Of a stretch of DNA of 64,000 nt, positions 23,180 to 33,700 are shown in pieces; positions within the stretch are counted from its first letter, which is position 1, and the number at the start of each line of letters is the position of its first letter. The notes beneath the pieces were generated by a model that saw only the letters and a program-made list of their open reading frames with translations, was not told the origin of the DNA and did no database searches. This stretch comes from Ligula intestinalis (Eukaryota > Platyhelminthes > Cestoda > Diphyllobothriidea > Diphyllobothriidae), in contig JAYGXS010000005.1 in the NCBI GenBank assembly GCA_036362985.1, forward strand, positions 8,757,596 to 8,821,595, read 5' to 3'. The position numbers and the translations under genes were made by a program.

Positions 23180-25310
23180 GTACTTAATCGTGACGATACT
23201 CATTATATCGGTCTAGGTTTGCCTTAAAGACATCCACGGAAGGGGACATGACAATATCCGCAGGAAGGGCATTCCATGCCTGGATTACCCTCTTAGAGAA
23301 AAAGGATTTTCTTGGGTCAAGTCTTGCCCCAGTCACACGTAATTTGAGGGGGTGTCCTCGCAGCCTTGAGGTGGTGGCCCGCTCAAAGAAGTCATTTGTT
23401 TGGAGGCAGCAATCCTGACCACGCAACATGCGAAATGCCTGGATTAGGTCCCCACGTATCTGCCTGTAATCCAGTGGAAACAAGTCAAGATTTACCAATC
23501 GGGTCTCATAAGGGAGGTTCCGTTGGCCTCGTACTAATTTTGTTGCGCGTCTTTGTACCCTTTCGAGGTTTTTTTGTCTTTGGCTGTCCAAGGTCTCCAG
23601 GCTTGGATGGCAAATTCCAGTTGAGGTCGCACGAACGTGCCGAATACCTTGCCAAATACAGCTTTGTCAAACTTAGCAAAGGCTCGCTTGATTAGATACA
23701 AGCTCGACATTGCGGATTTAGCCACTTTCAGGACGTGGAGTGATGGCTTCAGTGAAGGCGTGAACCACACCCCCAGGTCTTTCTGAGCCTCAACCTCTGG
23801 CAGCGGCGTGTGATTCAGGTAATACACCCTCCGAGGCGTAGTGCTGGTTCTACCAAAGCGCATTAGGTTGCATTTTGCCACATTGAATGGCATGAGCCAA
23901 AGGGTCGACCATTGCTCTAGTCTATGCAAATTTGCCTGGAGGTTTAATTCATCGTCTTGGTTGCGTATGACCTTCCAAAGTTTTGTGTCATAAGCAAACA
24001 TTGCGATTTCGCAGTCTAGTCCACTTATGCAGTCATCAATATATATAAGGAAGAGAATAGGGCCAAGAACAGATCCCTGTGGAACCCCGCTCTCAACTAC
24101 TACCTCCGCCGACCGCTGTTCGCCAATACATACGGTTTGGGTACGCCCAGTCAAGAATTTTGCTATCCACTGCAAAAGGTTTCCCCTTACCCCTATGCGG
24201 CTGAGCTTGTATAAGAGACGTTGATGGGGCACCGTGTCAAACGCCTTCTTGAAGTCTACGAAGACTGTATGCACCGTATTCCCTTCATCGATCGCTCGGG
24301 TCCATCGTCTAGACAATAGAGCAGATTGGTCAAGCAGGATCAGTGTGATTAAGGGCAGAACGGAAGTGTCGTTTTGCCGATGCAAACGACGAGAGAGTTT
24401 ACGCAGCCTACGACGGAAAGACAGAGGAAGGTACACTTCATCCTTGACATTTATTACTTTCTTACGGGGGACAAAGTACAGTGCATCGGTACAAACATTC
24501 ACAACTAAACATTGGAAAAATTCAGACCAGTCGAGAGCGTTTAGATGTGCCAGTAGGTCCGCCGTGTTTGCTGATCGGAAGTCATGATAAAAACTATACT
24601 TTTGGGAAAATGTTTCACCCGCCTCCAGTTCTAGTTCATTAACAACTGTAAGATGGTCTGAACTCCCAAGTGCGTCTAAGGATGAGACTGAGAGTGGTTC
24701 GCATCCCCTACAAAAAATTAGATCAAGTAGGTTTACTCATCGAGTTGGAAAATTGACTACCTGATCCCACATGCCGATATCTACTGCCTCAAGTAAGTTC
24801 TCGAACTTTGAAGGACCGGATGGTGGAAACCATTGCACGTCAGGAAGGTTAAAATCGCCTGCAATCAAGCAATACTTAAGATTCAAGTCGGCTGCGGCAT
24901 GAAATGCCTGCGAGAGACAAAGATCGGAGTCCGCATTGGCATTGGGTGGGTGATAAAGACAGCCAACAATTAAGGAGTATTTGTTTTTTTTGGACAACGC
25001 GTAGCCAGCAGCTCTCCTCCACCGCCGTGAATTGTGGAAAGTTCAACGGGAGAAATGCAAGTGGCTGCTTTATATAGATGCAGCTTCCTCCGTCACGGCC
25101 ATTGTTTCAATCGTTCCGACCGCATGCATAACCTAAAACAGAGAGTTCAGATTCAGCTACACAGGCCGACGCCCATGTCTCAGTTACCATAACAATGTCT
25201 GGGCGGTTGACGAAAACCAGAGACTGGAGCAGAGGCATTTTATTAATCCGTGATCTGGCATTTAAAACGACCAATTTATGAGGGCATGTCTTAGGTTTCG
25301 GTGGCGGGAC
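23180..25310 (-). mobile_element. Decayed CR1-like LINE, ORF2 remnant
   Basis: The order on the minus strand is APE endonuclease (25300-24737; TETW near 25190, AGDFNLPDVQW near 24855), an internal deletion that removes most RT fingers, then RT (24502-23534; VDFKKAFDTVPHQRLL, GVPQGSVLGP, FAYDTKLW) and the CR1-type C-terminal domain (23591-23184; RGDLIQAFRML, LRGHPLKL, WNALP). The catalytic FADD has become FAYD, and there are stops and shifts, so it is inactive. Closest relative in the window is the LINE at 25313-27490. Confidence 0.9.
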
Positions 25311-25980
25311 AGCTAGGCCGTCCCTGTTGCCGGCTTCGACCAGAGAGATGTCCTTTTGACTTGAACTATTTGTCCCTCTCTTATTTTATTCCACGGGTCT
25401 ACGACCCGATTAGAGAAAAAATAATTCCTCACGTCCAATCGTCCTTGGAGCCCATACAGTTTGAAGGGATGTCCCCGGAGATTAGTTGTAGTGGCGAGTT
25501 GGAAGAAGTCGTCACACTTGAGAGCGCAGTCAAAACCACGCATGATACAGAAGGTTTGTATCAAATCTCCGCATAACTGCCTATAACTCAGAGGATATAA
25601 ATTAAGGATATTTAGGCGGATCTCATATGGCAGTAAACCTTGGCCTCTTACTAATTTTTTTTGCCCGTGGCTGCATTCTCTCAAGTACGTTAAAATCCTG
25701 CCGTATCCACGGTCTCCAGACTTGAATCGCGTATTCAAGATGTGGCCTCATGAAGATACCGAAGATTTTCGAGGAACAGTATTCGTCAAAAAACGTGAAT
25801 ACCCGCTTGATGGCGTACAACATTAAAGTTGCGGTTTTTAGCGGCCTTACAACATTTTTAGAAGGTTTTAGGTTGTCTGTCATCCAGATGCCGAGATCCT
25901 TATATATTTCTGTTTCTTACAGAAGAACTCCGTTCAGATGGTAGGGTCGCGCATGAGGCACCGCATTTCGATTTCCCAGG

Positions 25981-26380
25981 NNNNNNNNNNNNNNNNNNNN
26001 NNNNNNNNNNNNNNNNNNNNNNNNNNNNNNNNNNNNNNNNNNNNNNNNNNNNNNNNNNNNNNNNNNNNNNNNNNNNNNNNNNNNNNNNNNNNNNNNNNNN
26101 NNNNNNNNNNNNNNNNNNNNNNNNNNNNNNNNNNNNNNNNNNNNNNNNNNNNNNNNNNNNNNNNNNNNNNNNNNNNNNNNNNNNNNNNNNNNNNNNNNNN
26201 NNNNNNNNNNNNNNNNNNNNNNNNNNNNNNNNNNNNNNNNNNNNNNNNNNNNNNNNNNNNNNNNNNNNNNNNNNNNNNNNNNNNNNNNNNNNNNNNNNNN
26301 NNNNNNNNNNNNNNNNNNNNNNNNNNNNNNNNNNNNNNNNNNNNNNNNNNNNNNNNNNNNNNNNNNNNNNNNNNNNNNNN
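25981..26380. other. Assembly gap (400 N) between identical 47-mers
   Basis: The 47 bases ending at 25980 are repeated exactly from 26381. Collapsing the overlap leaves the LINE frame continuous, so the gap is probably an unmerged contig overlap. Confidence 0.9.
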
Positions 26381-26542
26381 TCAGATGGTAGGGTCGCGCA
26401 TGAGGCACCGCATTTCGATTTCCCAGGCGCAGCAGAGTGCATTTGTTCGAATTGAAGGACAGCAGCCATCTATGCGACCAATCGTTTAATCGACAAAGAT
26501 TTTCCTGGAAGTTATCTTCATCGGCAGCACACTTGATGACCT

Positions 26543-27089
26543 CCCTGTACACACCAGCCCCCACCTGGCCCCACCTAGGTAGCTGGGGCCAGGTGGGGCA
26601 ATCCGGGGCTAAGGGTTAACTAAATTTATTGTAAAAATTTCTCGAAATCTATTTTTTGTCAAAACAAGTATCAATAACCAATAGTTTTTATCTCCTTCTT
26701 TGATAAAACAATGAAATCGGGGGTTGAAACGGGAAAATGGGGGACGCAAGCTGCAAAAATATTTTCCGTAGGTAAGGCATAACGGGTTGAATTTGGCCCC
26801 GTCTAATTCAGTGGCACGTGGACTGAATTAGACGGGGCCAAATCAACCCCTTAGGCCCCACTTTTGGAAAATATTTTCGATGCGTGCAGCCCCCATTTCC
26901 GCAATTCAACTCCCGATTTCATTGTTTTGTCAAAGAAGAAGATGCAACCTTGTGGCTATCGATACTTTTTTTGACAAGAAATAGATTTCGATAAATTTTT
27001 ACAGTAATTTTAGTTAACCCTTAGCCCCGGATTGCACCACCTGGCCCCGTCTGTGGCCCCACCGCAGGTGGGGCAATGTGTTGACAGGG
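26543..27089. mobile_element. 547-bp foldback DNA element inside a LINE
   Basis: Two arms of about 270 nt (26543-26812 and 26822-27089) are inverted copies around a 9-nt centre. Ends read CCCTGT...ACAGGG. It is flanked by CT (26541-26542 and 27090-27091). Removing the element and one CT restores the interrupted RT frame (TGG AAG GTC ATC), so the insertion and its 2-bp duplication are directly visible. No transposase frame, hence non-autonomous; 2-bp duplications fit CACTA-like elements among others. Confidence 0.9.
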
Positions 27090-27599
27090 CTTCCATATTT
27101 TTACATCATCTGCAAACATGGCACACTCGCAGTCCAATTCCTGTACACAATCATTAACGAACAAGAGAAAGAGGGTGGGTCCGAGTACTGAACCTTGAGG
27201 GACTCCGCTCGCGATGACAGTCAGCCTCAATTGTTGTCGTCTTACACACACCGTTTGGGAACGACCAGCGAGGAAATTCTCAATCCACGTAAGAAGTCTG
27301 CCTCCAATACCCGTCAGTGTCAAATTGTGCAGGAGACGTTCGTGTGGAACACTGTCGAAGGTCTTCCGGAAATCAATGTAGGCTGCATGTACGGTTTTTT
27401 TGCATCAATTGCTCGTGTCCAGCTTTGCATCATATCAAGCAAGTTTGTTGCACAGGTAGTAGCGGAAGTGATCAAAAAATAATAACTTAAATACGATTTT
27501 ATTTGTTTTAATATGCTAAAATAGAATAAAAGTCGATTAAGCTCCACTTTGCCAAGGAGCTCGCAACGCAAACCCTCAAGACCGTCACATAGTGACCAT

Positions 27600-27720
27600 T
27601 ATGATATGATGAAGTGGATCCGACAAAGCAAAGAGAAACCAGAATGGCCATTTCTGGCAACAAGAACATCAGTTGCGCAGGTTACGAATGTCAATTAAGG
27701 GAAATTCGAGCTCATGTGGG
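27600..27720 (-). mobile_element. Hammerhead-type SINE, copy D
   Basis: Minus strand: CTGATGT (27672-27666), then GCCAGAAATGGCCATT (27658-27643) and the family tail TGGTTTCTCTTTGCTTTGTCGG. Stem I is no longer complementary. No tRNA head can be seen. Confidence 0.6.
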
Positions 27721-28019
27721 CGGAATTTAACGAAAATGGAAATTCGTCCTCCTATTGGTTGAATTGAACGAAAAAGAAATCCAAGTCGGGCTACGCACCA
27801 TACAAAAGTAGTCTTTTATTATAAGTCGACGGGATTTTCGCGGCCTCTATGGTCAGTTCTGCCTTAAATAGTGAATAATACATATACATGTACACAGTTT
27901 TTGAAAATGCACTTTCCGCAGAGTAATCCTGAGTATCGTATATAAATTTGCTAAATTGCAGACACTTTGAATGTATGTTGACTACTACTAGAAATATTCG
28001 GTTGAACGGTGGGCCAGCG

Positions 28020-29085
28020 AAGACTCTATTGATCTTAGTCCATCATCAATGCACCTGCGACCATATTATGGGTGGTACATTGACGAGTGGCTAGCTTCAG
28101 GTCCACATGGATCACACGTTCGACCGAAAGCTTCCACAAAGTCATCAATTCCTGGCCAATATATTTACCTCCGGACCAACTTTTTCAAGCGGTCATAACT
28201 TGTTGTCCGGTGTGTACTTCACGTAAAATTAGCCGAAATAACGACTCTACCGTCATACATGATGCATGCTTTTTGATGCATAACCACTCCTTCCAGTTCC
28301 TGAAGGGCTTTATAGCTGGGTAAATCTTAGGCCAACCCTTTTGCATTAACTTCTTCACGTGGCCGAACAGACGGCACGCTGTGGTGTTCTTGTCCTGATG
28401 TGTTCGTCTCTGAGGGACACCTTCCAGATGAAACTTTTGTATTCTTTGCATTTTTGTGTCAGAATGCTTGCGACGACCACATCTTGCCGATGTTCGTCAC
28501 CCTCGGTCCGTCGTGATATAGTCTCCCGAGCTCAGAACTTCTGAGTGAACACCTACTGGATTGCGAATTAATTACAGAGGAGGACAGTACTCCATCGTTG
28601 TATGCCCTTGGCCACGTACCGCGGCACGCCATTACTCATGGCTAGTAAAAATTTGAGTGGTTGGTAACTATTTGAAGGAAATAATGTCTCCGATAAATGA
28701 ATTAATAGACCTTCTGTACTGTAAATATGGTTGCCGGTACGTCTCTTGCGATTCGAAGTAAGTTCGTACTGACTTTGTGAATAACCGTGTGACATGCAGC
28801 AAGCGCAGGATATTTCCGTTTGAACCCTTCTGATGAACGCCACCTAGGCCGTACTCTGATGCATCCGGCCGAATGATTACTTCTGTATCGGATACAGAAT
28901 GTGAGAGAACTTCTAACTCGCTAACCTCCGCCTTCATGTTATCAAAGGCTCACTGACGGTCAGTGAAATTTCGCATCCTTGAAAAGTAGCCGGTTTATTG
29001 GTGGCTTTAAATCGTGTAGGCCAGCAATAAATTGAGAGTAGTAGCTGATCAAGCCTATGCATGCTTGTAATTCCCTAACATTACA
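28020..29085 (-). mobile_element. Ty3/Gypsy pol fragment (RT end, RNase H, integrase start)
   Basis: Reading the minus strand across several frames: the end of RT near 29075-28960 (VRELQACIGLISYYSQFI and LKPPINRLL), RNase H at 28937-28640 (RPDASEYGLGGV, LFTKS, FIGD), and the integrase zinc-binding and early core region at 28400-28030 (REVHTGQQ.MTA and YIYWPGIDDFVEAF). Many frameshifts and stops; no LTRs recognised. Confidence 0.8.
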
Positions 29086-30050
29086 TCAATTTCACATTGT
29101 TAAATGACGCAACCCGCTCTGGGTCAGGCGAACGTCTTCCCGCCAGAACCAACATCACGAACGACCACGCACGCCATCACACGTTTGCAAACAATACATT
29201 CCACATGAGAGGAAATTATGATCCTCGAATAAAACCGCACGTGGCACCTCTGCTGAGACTATCACGCTGTACCGTGGTTTGGACGGTCAGTGACACGATG
29301 TCAGCAGCTGCGTTCCCTCTCCGCAGCAGTCCACTGACCAATGTGGACGGTGACAGAGGCGACGGCTCAGCGCATTTTCCTCCCCATAAACAATCTAACG
29401 CACTTAACGGTATTATGGTACGTGGAAACATGCAACTTAGAAGGCTCCTAACAAACTATTGAACTGAGACATAGCAGTCAGCTAGGTGGGTGGTTGAGTG
29501 GGTTTCGAGTCAGGCGGCAACAGCTCTTTCTTCATGAGGCCTTTATTGCACTCCCACCCCGTGTTTTGCGAGCCACATGGCTCCGACCGTGTCAGTACTC
29601 TGTCGCCTCCACCCTTCTTGACTGGATCATGAAGAGAGTAGTCTAATTATAAGCTAATTCACGCGCGGATCACTATCCGCGCGCCATCTTGCTGTTTTGT
29701 ATGTAATACATTTGTCAGATAGACGCAAAGAACGTCAGGAACAGGTAAACATCCGAAGTTATCTAAAAAATCCGTTCTAGTCCATAAAGAGCAATAAAGA
29801 AGGGGTGGATGATTGCAAAAGCTTTTCCCACTACCATCCGTGAGCTATGTAAAAAATATAACTGCCCTCTAATGAGCGCTTTGCACTAAGTGTGGAAAGG
29901 CGTCCTTCAACCAGAAAGGTACATGCTTTAATGCTGATCGAAAACAGGATCGGCCCCGAGGGGTAAGGAGGGGCTGAGCCTTCTCCGAATAGCTCATTCA
30001 GCACAAAATCACCCTCCTAGGCGACAGCCGACCACACATAGTGAGTTAAA
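29085..30050. other. Unclassified sequence beside Gypsy pol
   Basis: Contains a plus-strand open frame at 29097-29462 without family motifs. It could be LTR or other element sequence but nothing proves it. Confidence 0.3.
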
Positions 30051-30330
30051 GCCTAGCAACTGAGATCTTCAGACCATGGTTTCTTATTAGAGAAGAGAAG
30101 AAGTCGGTAGAGGCCAGTGTTAGGAACAGCAAATTGTGTACACAGGGGAATGGAGGATAGATGGAAGAGGATTGACTTGGGAACACACGACCAGCCAGGA
30201 GAGCCAGGCGGGTCCAAGTGCCACTTGACAGCAGTCACGCTAGTGGGCAGAGAGAGAGAGAGCAATTTGCGCGTGCAGGCTTGCGATTCGTCGCCGGCCC
30301 AAAAGGCATCGATGCGGCAAATGTGATTGG
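30050..30330. repeat. Dispersed repeat (family shared with 5700)
   Basis: See the matching blocks at 5708-5830. Includes a short AG microsatellite at about 30247-30262. Non-coding. Confidence 0.45.
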
Positions 30331-30622
30331 CTGATCCAGGCGCGGAGACTAGCGCCTGTGAGCTTTCGGGAAAATTCACTTCGACGCGAGTTAATCACAA
30401 CACAGATACTAATGGTCGCACACGATATCGTGCGGGTAGTATTCAACGGTCTACAAGTCCTTGTGCATAACGCTAGGTTGTTCCACTCAAAAAGAATATA
30501 GACAAAGCCGTGAGGAGGCTTTTGAGAAAAAAAATCTACTCGACTCAAACTAATTCCCCACTTTGCAGAGAGTTAGCTTCGGAGAGAGGCATTGTAAATA
30601 AGAGGTGATGGAAGGATAGCAA

Positions 30623-30628
30623 TTTATT
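30623..30628 (-). terminator. Poly(A) signal of BUB1
   Basis: TTTATT on the plus strand is AATAAA on the minus strand, about 113 nt after the BUB1 stop codon. Confidence 0.6.
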
Positions 30629-30740
30629 TAACGTTCAAAGACGACGTAGAAATATATAAAATGTTGCGATTGACATTCAGGCATCAACTGTTGAAAGACT
30701 TTGGTGGCGATGGTGCTTGTACACCCATAGATAGGGCTGA

Positions 30741-33700
30741 CTAGGACATTAGACCAGCGAGTATACCATTAGCCTTTTCGGCGGCCAGATTGTATTCCGT
30801 GGCGTGTTCCTGCAGAAAGCCTTCCAGTTCACAACGCAGGGCAGCGAGATCTGGATAATCCTCGGGGGAACAGCTCTTAATGTTGAGCAGGGTCGTGATT
30901 ATATTGCGCCATATTGAAGCACCCTTGTAGATACGGCTGAAACAGAAGGGTTGGTGTCAGTGATGGAATTAAGCATTATGAAAACGAGAAATGGTTTTAT
31001 GTGTTTGCTTGGGCAACCTGGCTGCAGACGCGCGCAGGCAAAGTGATGGAAGAAGTTAAACAAACCACCGATAGCGATTAATAGTGGTGCCGCCAAAGGG
31101 ATCAATTAATAATAAACTACTTGCGAATGTTCAGTAGGTCGAATTTCTGCGTACCCAAACCCTTCCTTGGCTAAGTTAGCCAATAGGAGTTTTGCTAGTA
31201 GTTTTCTTGGTCTGCAGGCTTTAGTTTAAGTGTGAAGTGCCCATTTCACAACCTTTTCATCTACTATTTTAGTTAGGTAAAACAATTACAATCGGCTTTA
31301 ATTTATTTCCTACTATTGCCAGAGGCTAAAGTGGACAGCTTCCACACAAACTGACATATGTTAAAAGCAACCTACATATATTCCACTCCTACATGGACAG
31401 CCGGCCTTGCACGGTTCTTAACCATGGGGCATAGCTGGGGCGAATATAACCGTCATCAATGTAAGTACTTTTAAATTCCACGCCTGGCGAGGCACCTTCA
31501 AAAAAATGTCAGGTGGCATTATTATCAACCGAATTTCTACAATGTGGCTTCCGCTGAATGGATTAACCTACCTTGGGGTTGTAATATTAACCAGCATGCG
31601 GATATTTCGGTCACACCGGGAGGTGGGCAGTTTAATTAACGCTTTTCCGGGCATTTTAATTAACGCTTTCCCTGACTAAAATCAGCTACGCAAGTAGTAT
31701 GTATTCTGAAGTTGATTTTAAATGTCTTATTAAATACAACTAAATTAAACAGGAAATATGCTCGTGCATATTTTGTAGGAAATTACATTTCCTGGCACCC
31801 CTTCATCGAATAAAGTGTATCACTCAGTTTTAACAACGTCTGTAGTCCGATGAAGTGAACCGACCAAGACGAGAGATGCCACAATGACCAATTCGGGCTT
31901 ATTAGCCATCATCAGCCGGTCATACCCAATCCTCGGCGGTGGTGACCCTCGAGATAAGAACCCGCGACCTTTGGTCATTGAGTGCGACACTCTACGATCG
32001 CACCACGGGCCCGTTTTTAGTCGACTGGGATCGGGAATATGCTGAGATTATGGGGATCACCGATCTGGTTAAGGAACAGTTATGTTCTGCTGTTCACCAT
32101 AGAGGCCTCGCAGGTAGTCCAGATCAGTCAGCCTTCTACTCTCACCATATTCCTGATCACAATCAAGAAAAACAACGGGCAGAGGGGGCAATCGTGGAGC
32201 TTTGCATTCAATGACAAAAGTTGGCGGTTTGAAAATCTTGGGGGTTGCTACCCCTGAGATAGAAGGTGACTGGCTGGTGACGGCTAACAGGCTAGAAATG
32301 GCCATTCCGGTCACCTTTGTCTTTGTCGGAGTCAGCTTATCCTATACTACAAATTACCATACAACTATCTGTAAGGACTCTAGATTGAGCTCAAAGGTAC
32401 AGCGGGACGAACATGTTCCCTAACTAGATCAATGAGGGTCCTTAACTATCAAATAAATTTGAACCGAACTATCTGTTACACAGACTTCTAATGTTTCCAA
32501 GCTAAAAAAAGTATCCACCTACAGAAGTGCCATCTGTGGCGGACATCCAACAACTCTGTACCCTGCGTTCACAATGCTCGCTCCCACAAAGTCAGGCGTC
32601 ATCACAACCAACTGTTCTTCACTGGTGTCCCCAGCCCCCGAGGCTTGACCTCGCGGTTGCTTCTGGCTAACCGATAACAGCTGCACCAGCGTCCCCTGTC
32701 GTTCCGGTGGCCCTCAACAGCTAACCTCAGCTGATTCAACCACGCAATCCTACAGATTGGTGACCGCTGATTTTTCGAAAACATGAAATTGTTGAACATT
32801 CTGTCAGCTCTTCCTTCATCTCTATCACGATGCCGGATAATGAACAGACAGATAACTCTCCCTCCACTTCACATGTGTCTGTCAAATTGCCAGCATTCTG
32901 GGCACGAAATATTGATCTATGGATTGCACGTTGTGAGGCGAGAAGTTGAAGCGTGAAAAATCCCCTCGCCAGGAAACTATGTTCAATCACTTGCAGCGCA
33001 GTATTCCTTACGAGTATGCGAAGAAACTATGTGACCTCATCATTCATCATCCGCAAGAGCAGCCCTACGAGAAATAGGCTCTTGTAAAGCGGGTAACTAT
33101 GACGGAGGGGTGCCGTCTACACCAACTCCTCACAGGTGAGGAGCTCGGCGACCAATTAAGGTGAAAGGCAATGACGTTTCTTTATGTCAGTATCCTAAAC
33201 TCCTGGGCTTCACTCTCGACCCGACGCTGGTTCTACACCGCCATGCTGACATCCAAGCCAGCAAAGCCAAGCTCAACACCCTAAAAGCATTGGCAGGTTC
33301 TTCTTGGGACCAGGACACTGAGACGCTAGTCACGACATACCGGGCAACAGGTAAGGCAACGACTGAGCATGCATCAGCTATCTTTGCCTCACTGTTTAGT
33401 GACACCAGCTGGGCGAAAGTCCAACGCGTTAAGAACGCTGCCCTCCGCATCGCCACAGGCTGTGTTATGATGACCAATGTAGATCACCTCTATCAGGACA
33501 CTCAAGTCCTGCCTCTGAAAGTTCACTCTATCATGCAGACAAAAATCTACATTGTGCAGTCCCATAACCCAGAACATCCGGCTAATCGTCTCTTAACACG
33601 CCCTCCACCTGCTAGACGCATGAAGTAATCTACCATAGACGCGTACCGCCCACATGCTTCGGCGTACCCTACTAATATACCGATACCGGACCTCGTTAAG

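Larger units (their letters stand above)
25313..27490 (-). mobile_element. 5'-truncated CR1-like LINE, interrupted
   Basis: Coding blocks: RT fingers to palm 27571-27021 (ATTCATNLLDMMQSWTRAI, GVPQGSVLGPTLF, FADDVKIW), then 26540-26381 plus 25980-25917 (ENLCRLNDWSHRWLLSFN), then the C-terminal domain 25883-25313 (PHLEYAIQVWRPW, LRGHPFKL, FFSNRVVDPWN). A 547-bp foldback element splits the frame right after FADDVKIW, and an assembly gap lies further on. A frameshift is present near 27390. The copy starts at the RT fingers near 27480. Confidence 0.88.

Noticed and set aside
25900..26564. Long frames across the N stretch
   Set aside because: Artefacts of translating N; only the flanking LINE RT residues are real.
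29097..29462. 121-aa frame next to Gypsy pol as gag or env
   Set aside because: No capsid, zinc-knuckle or membrane motif; it is also on the opposite strand to the pol fragment.
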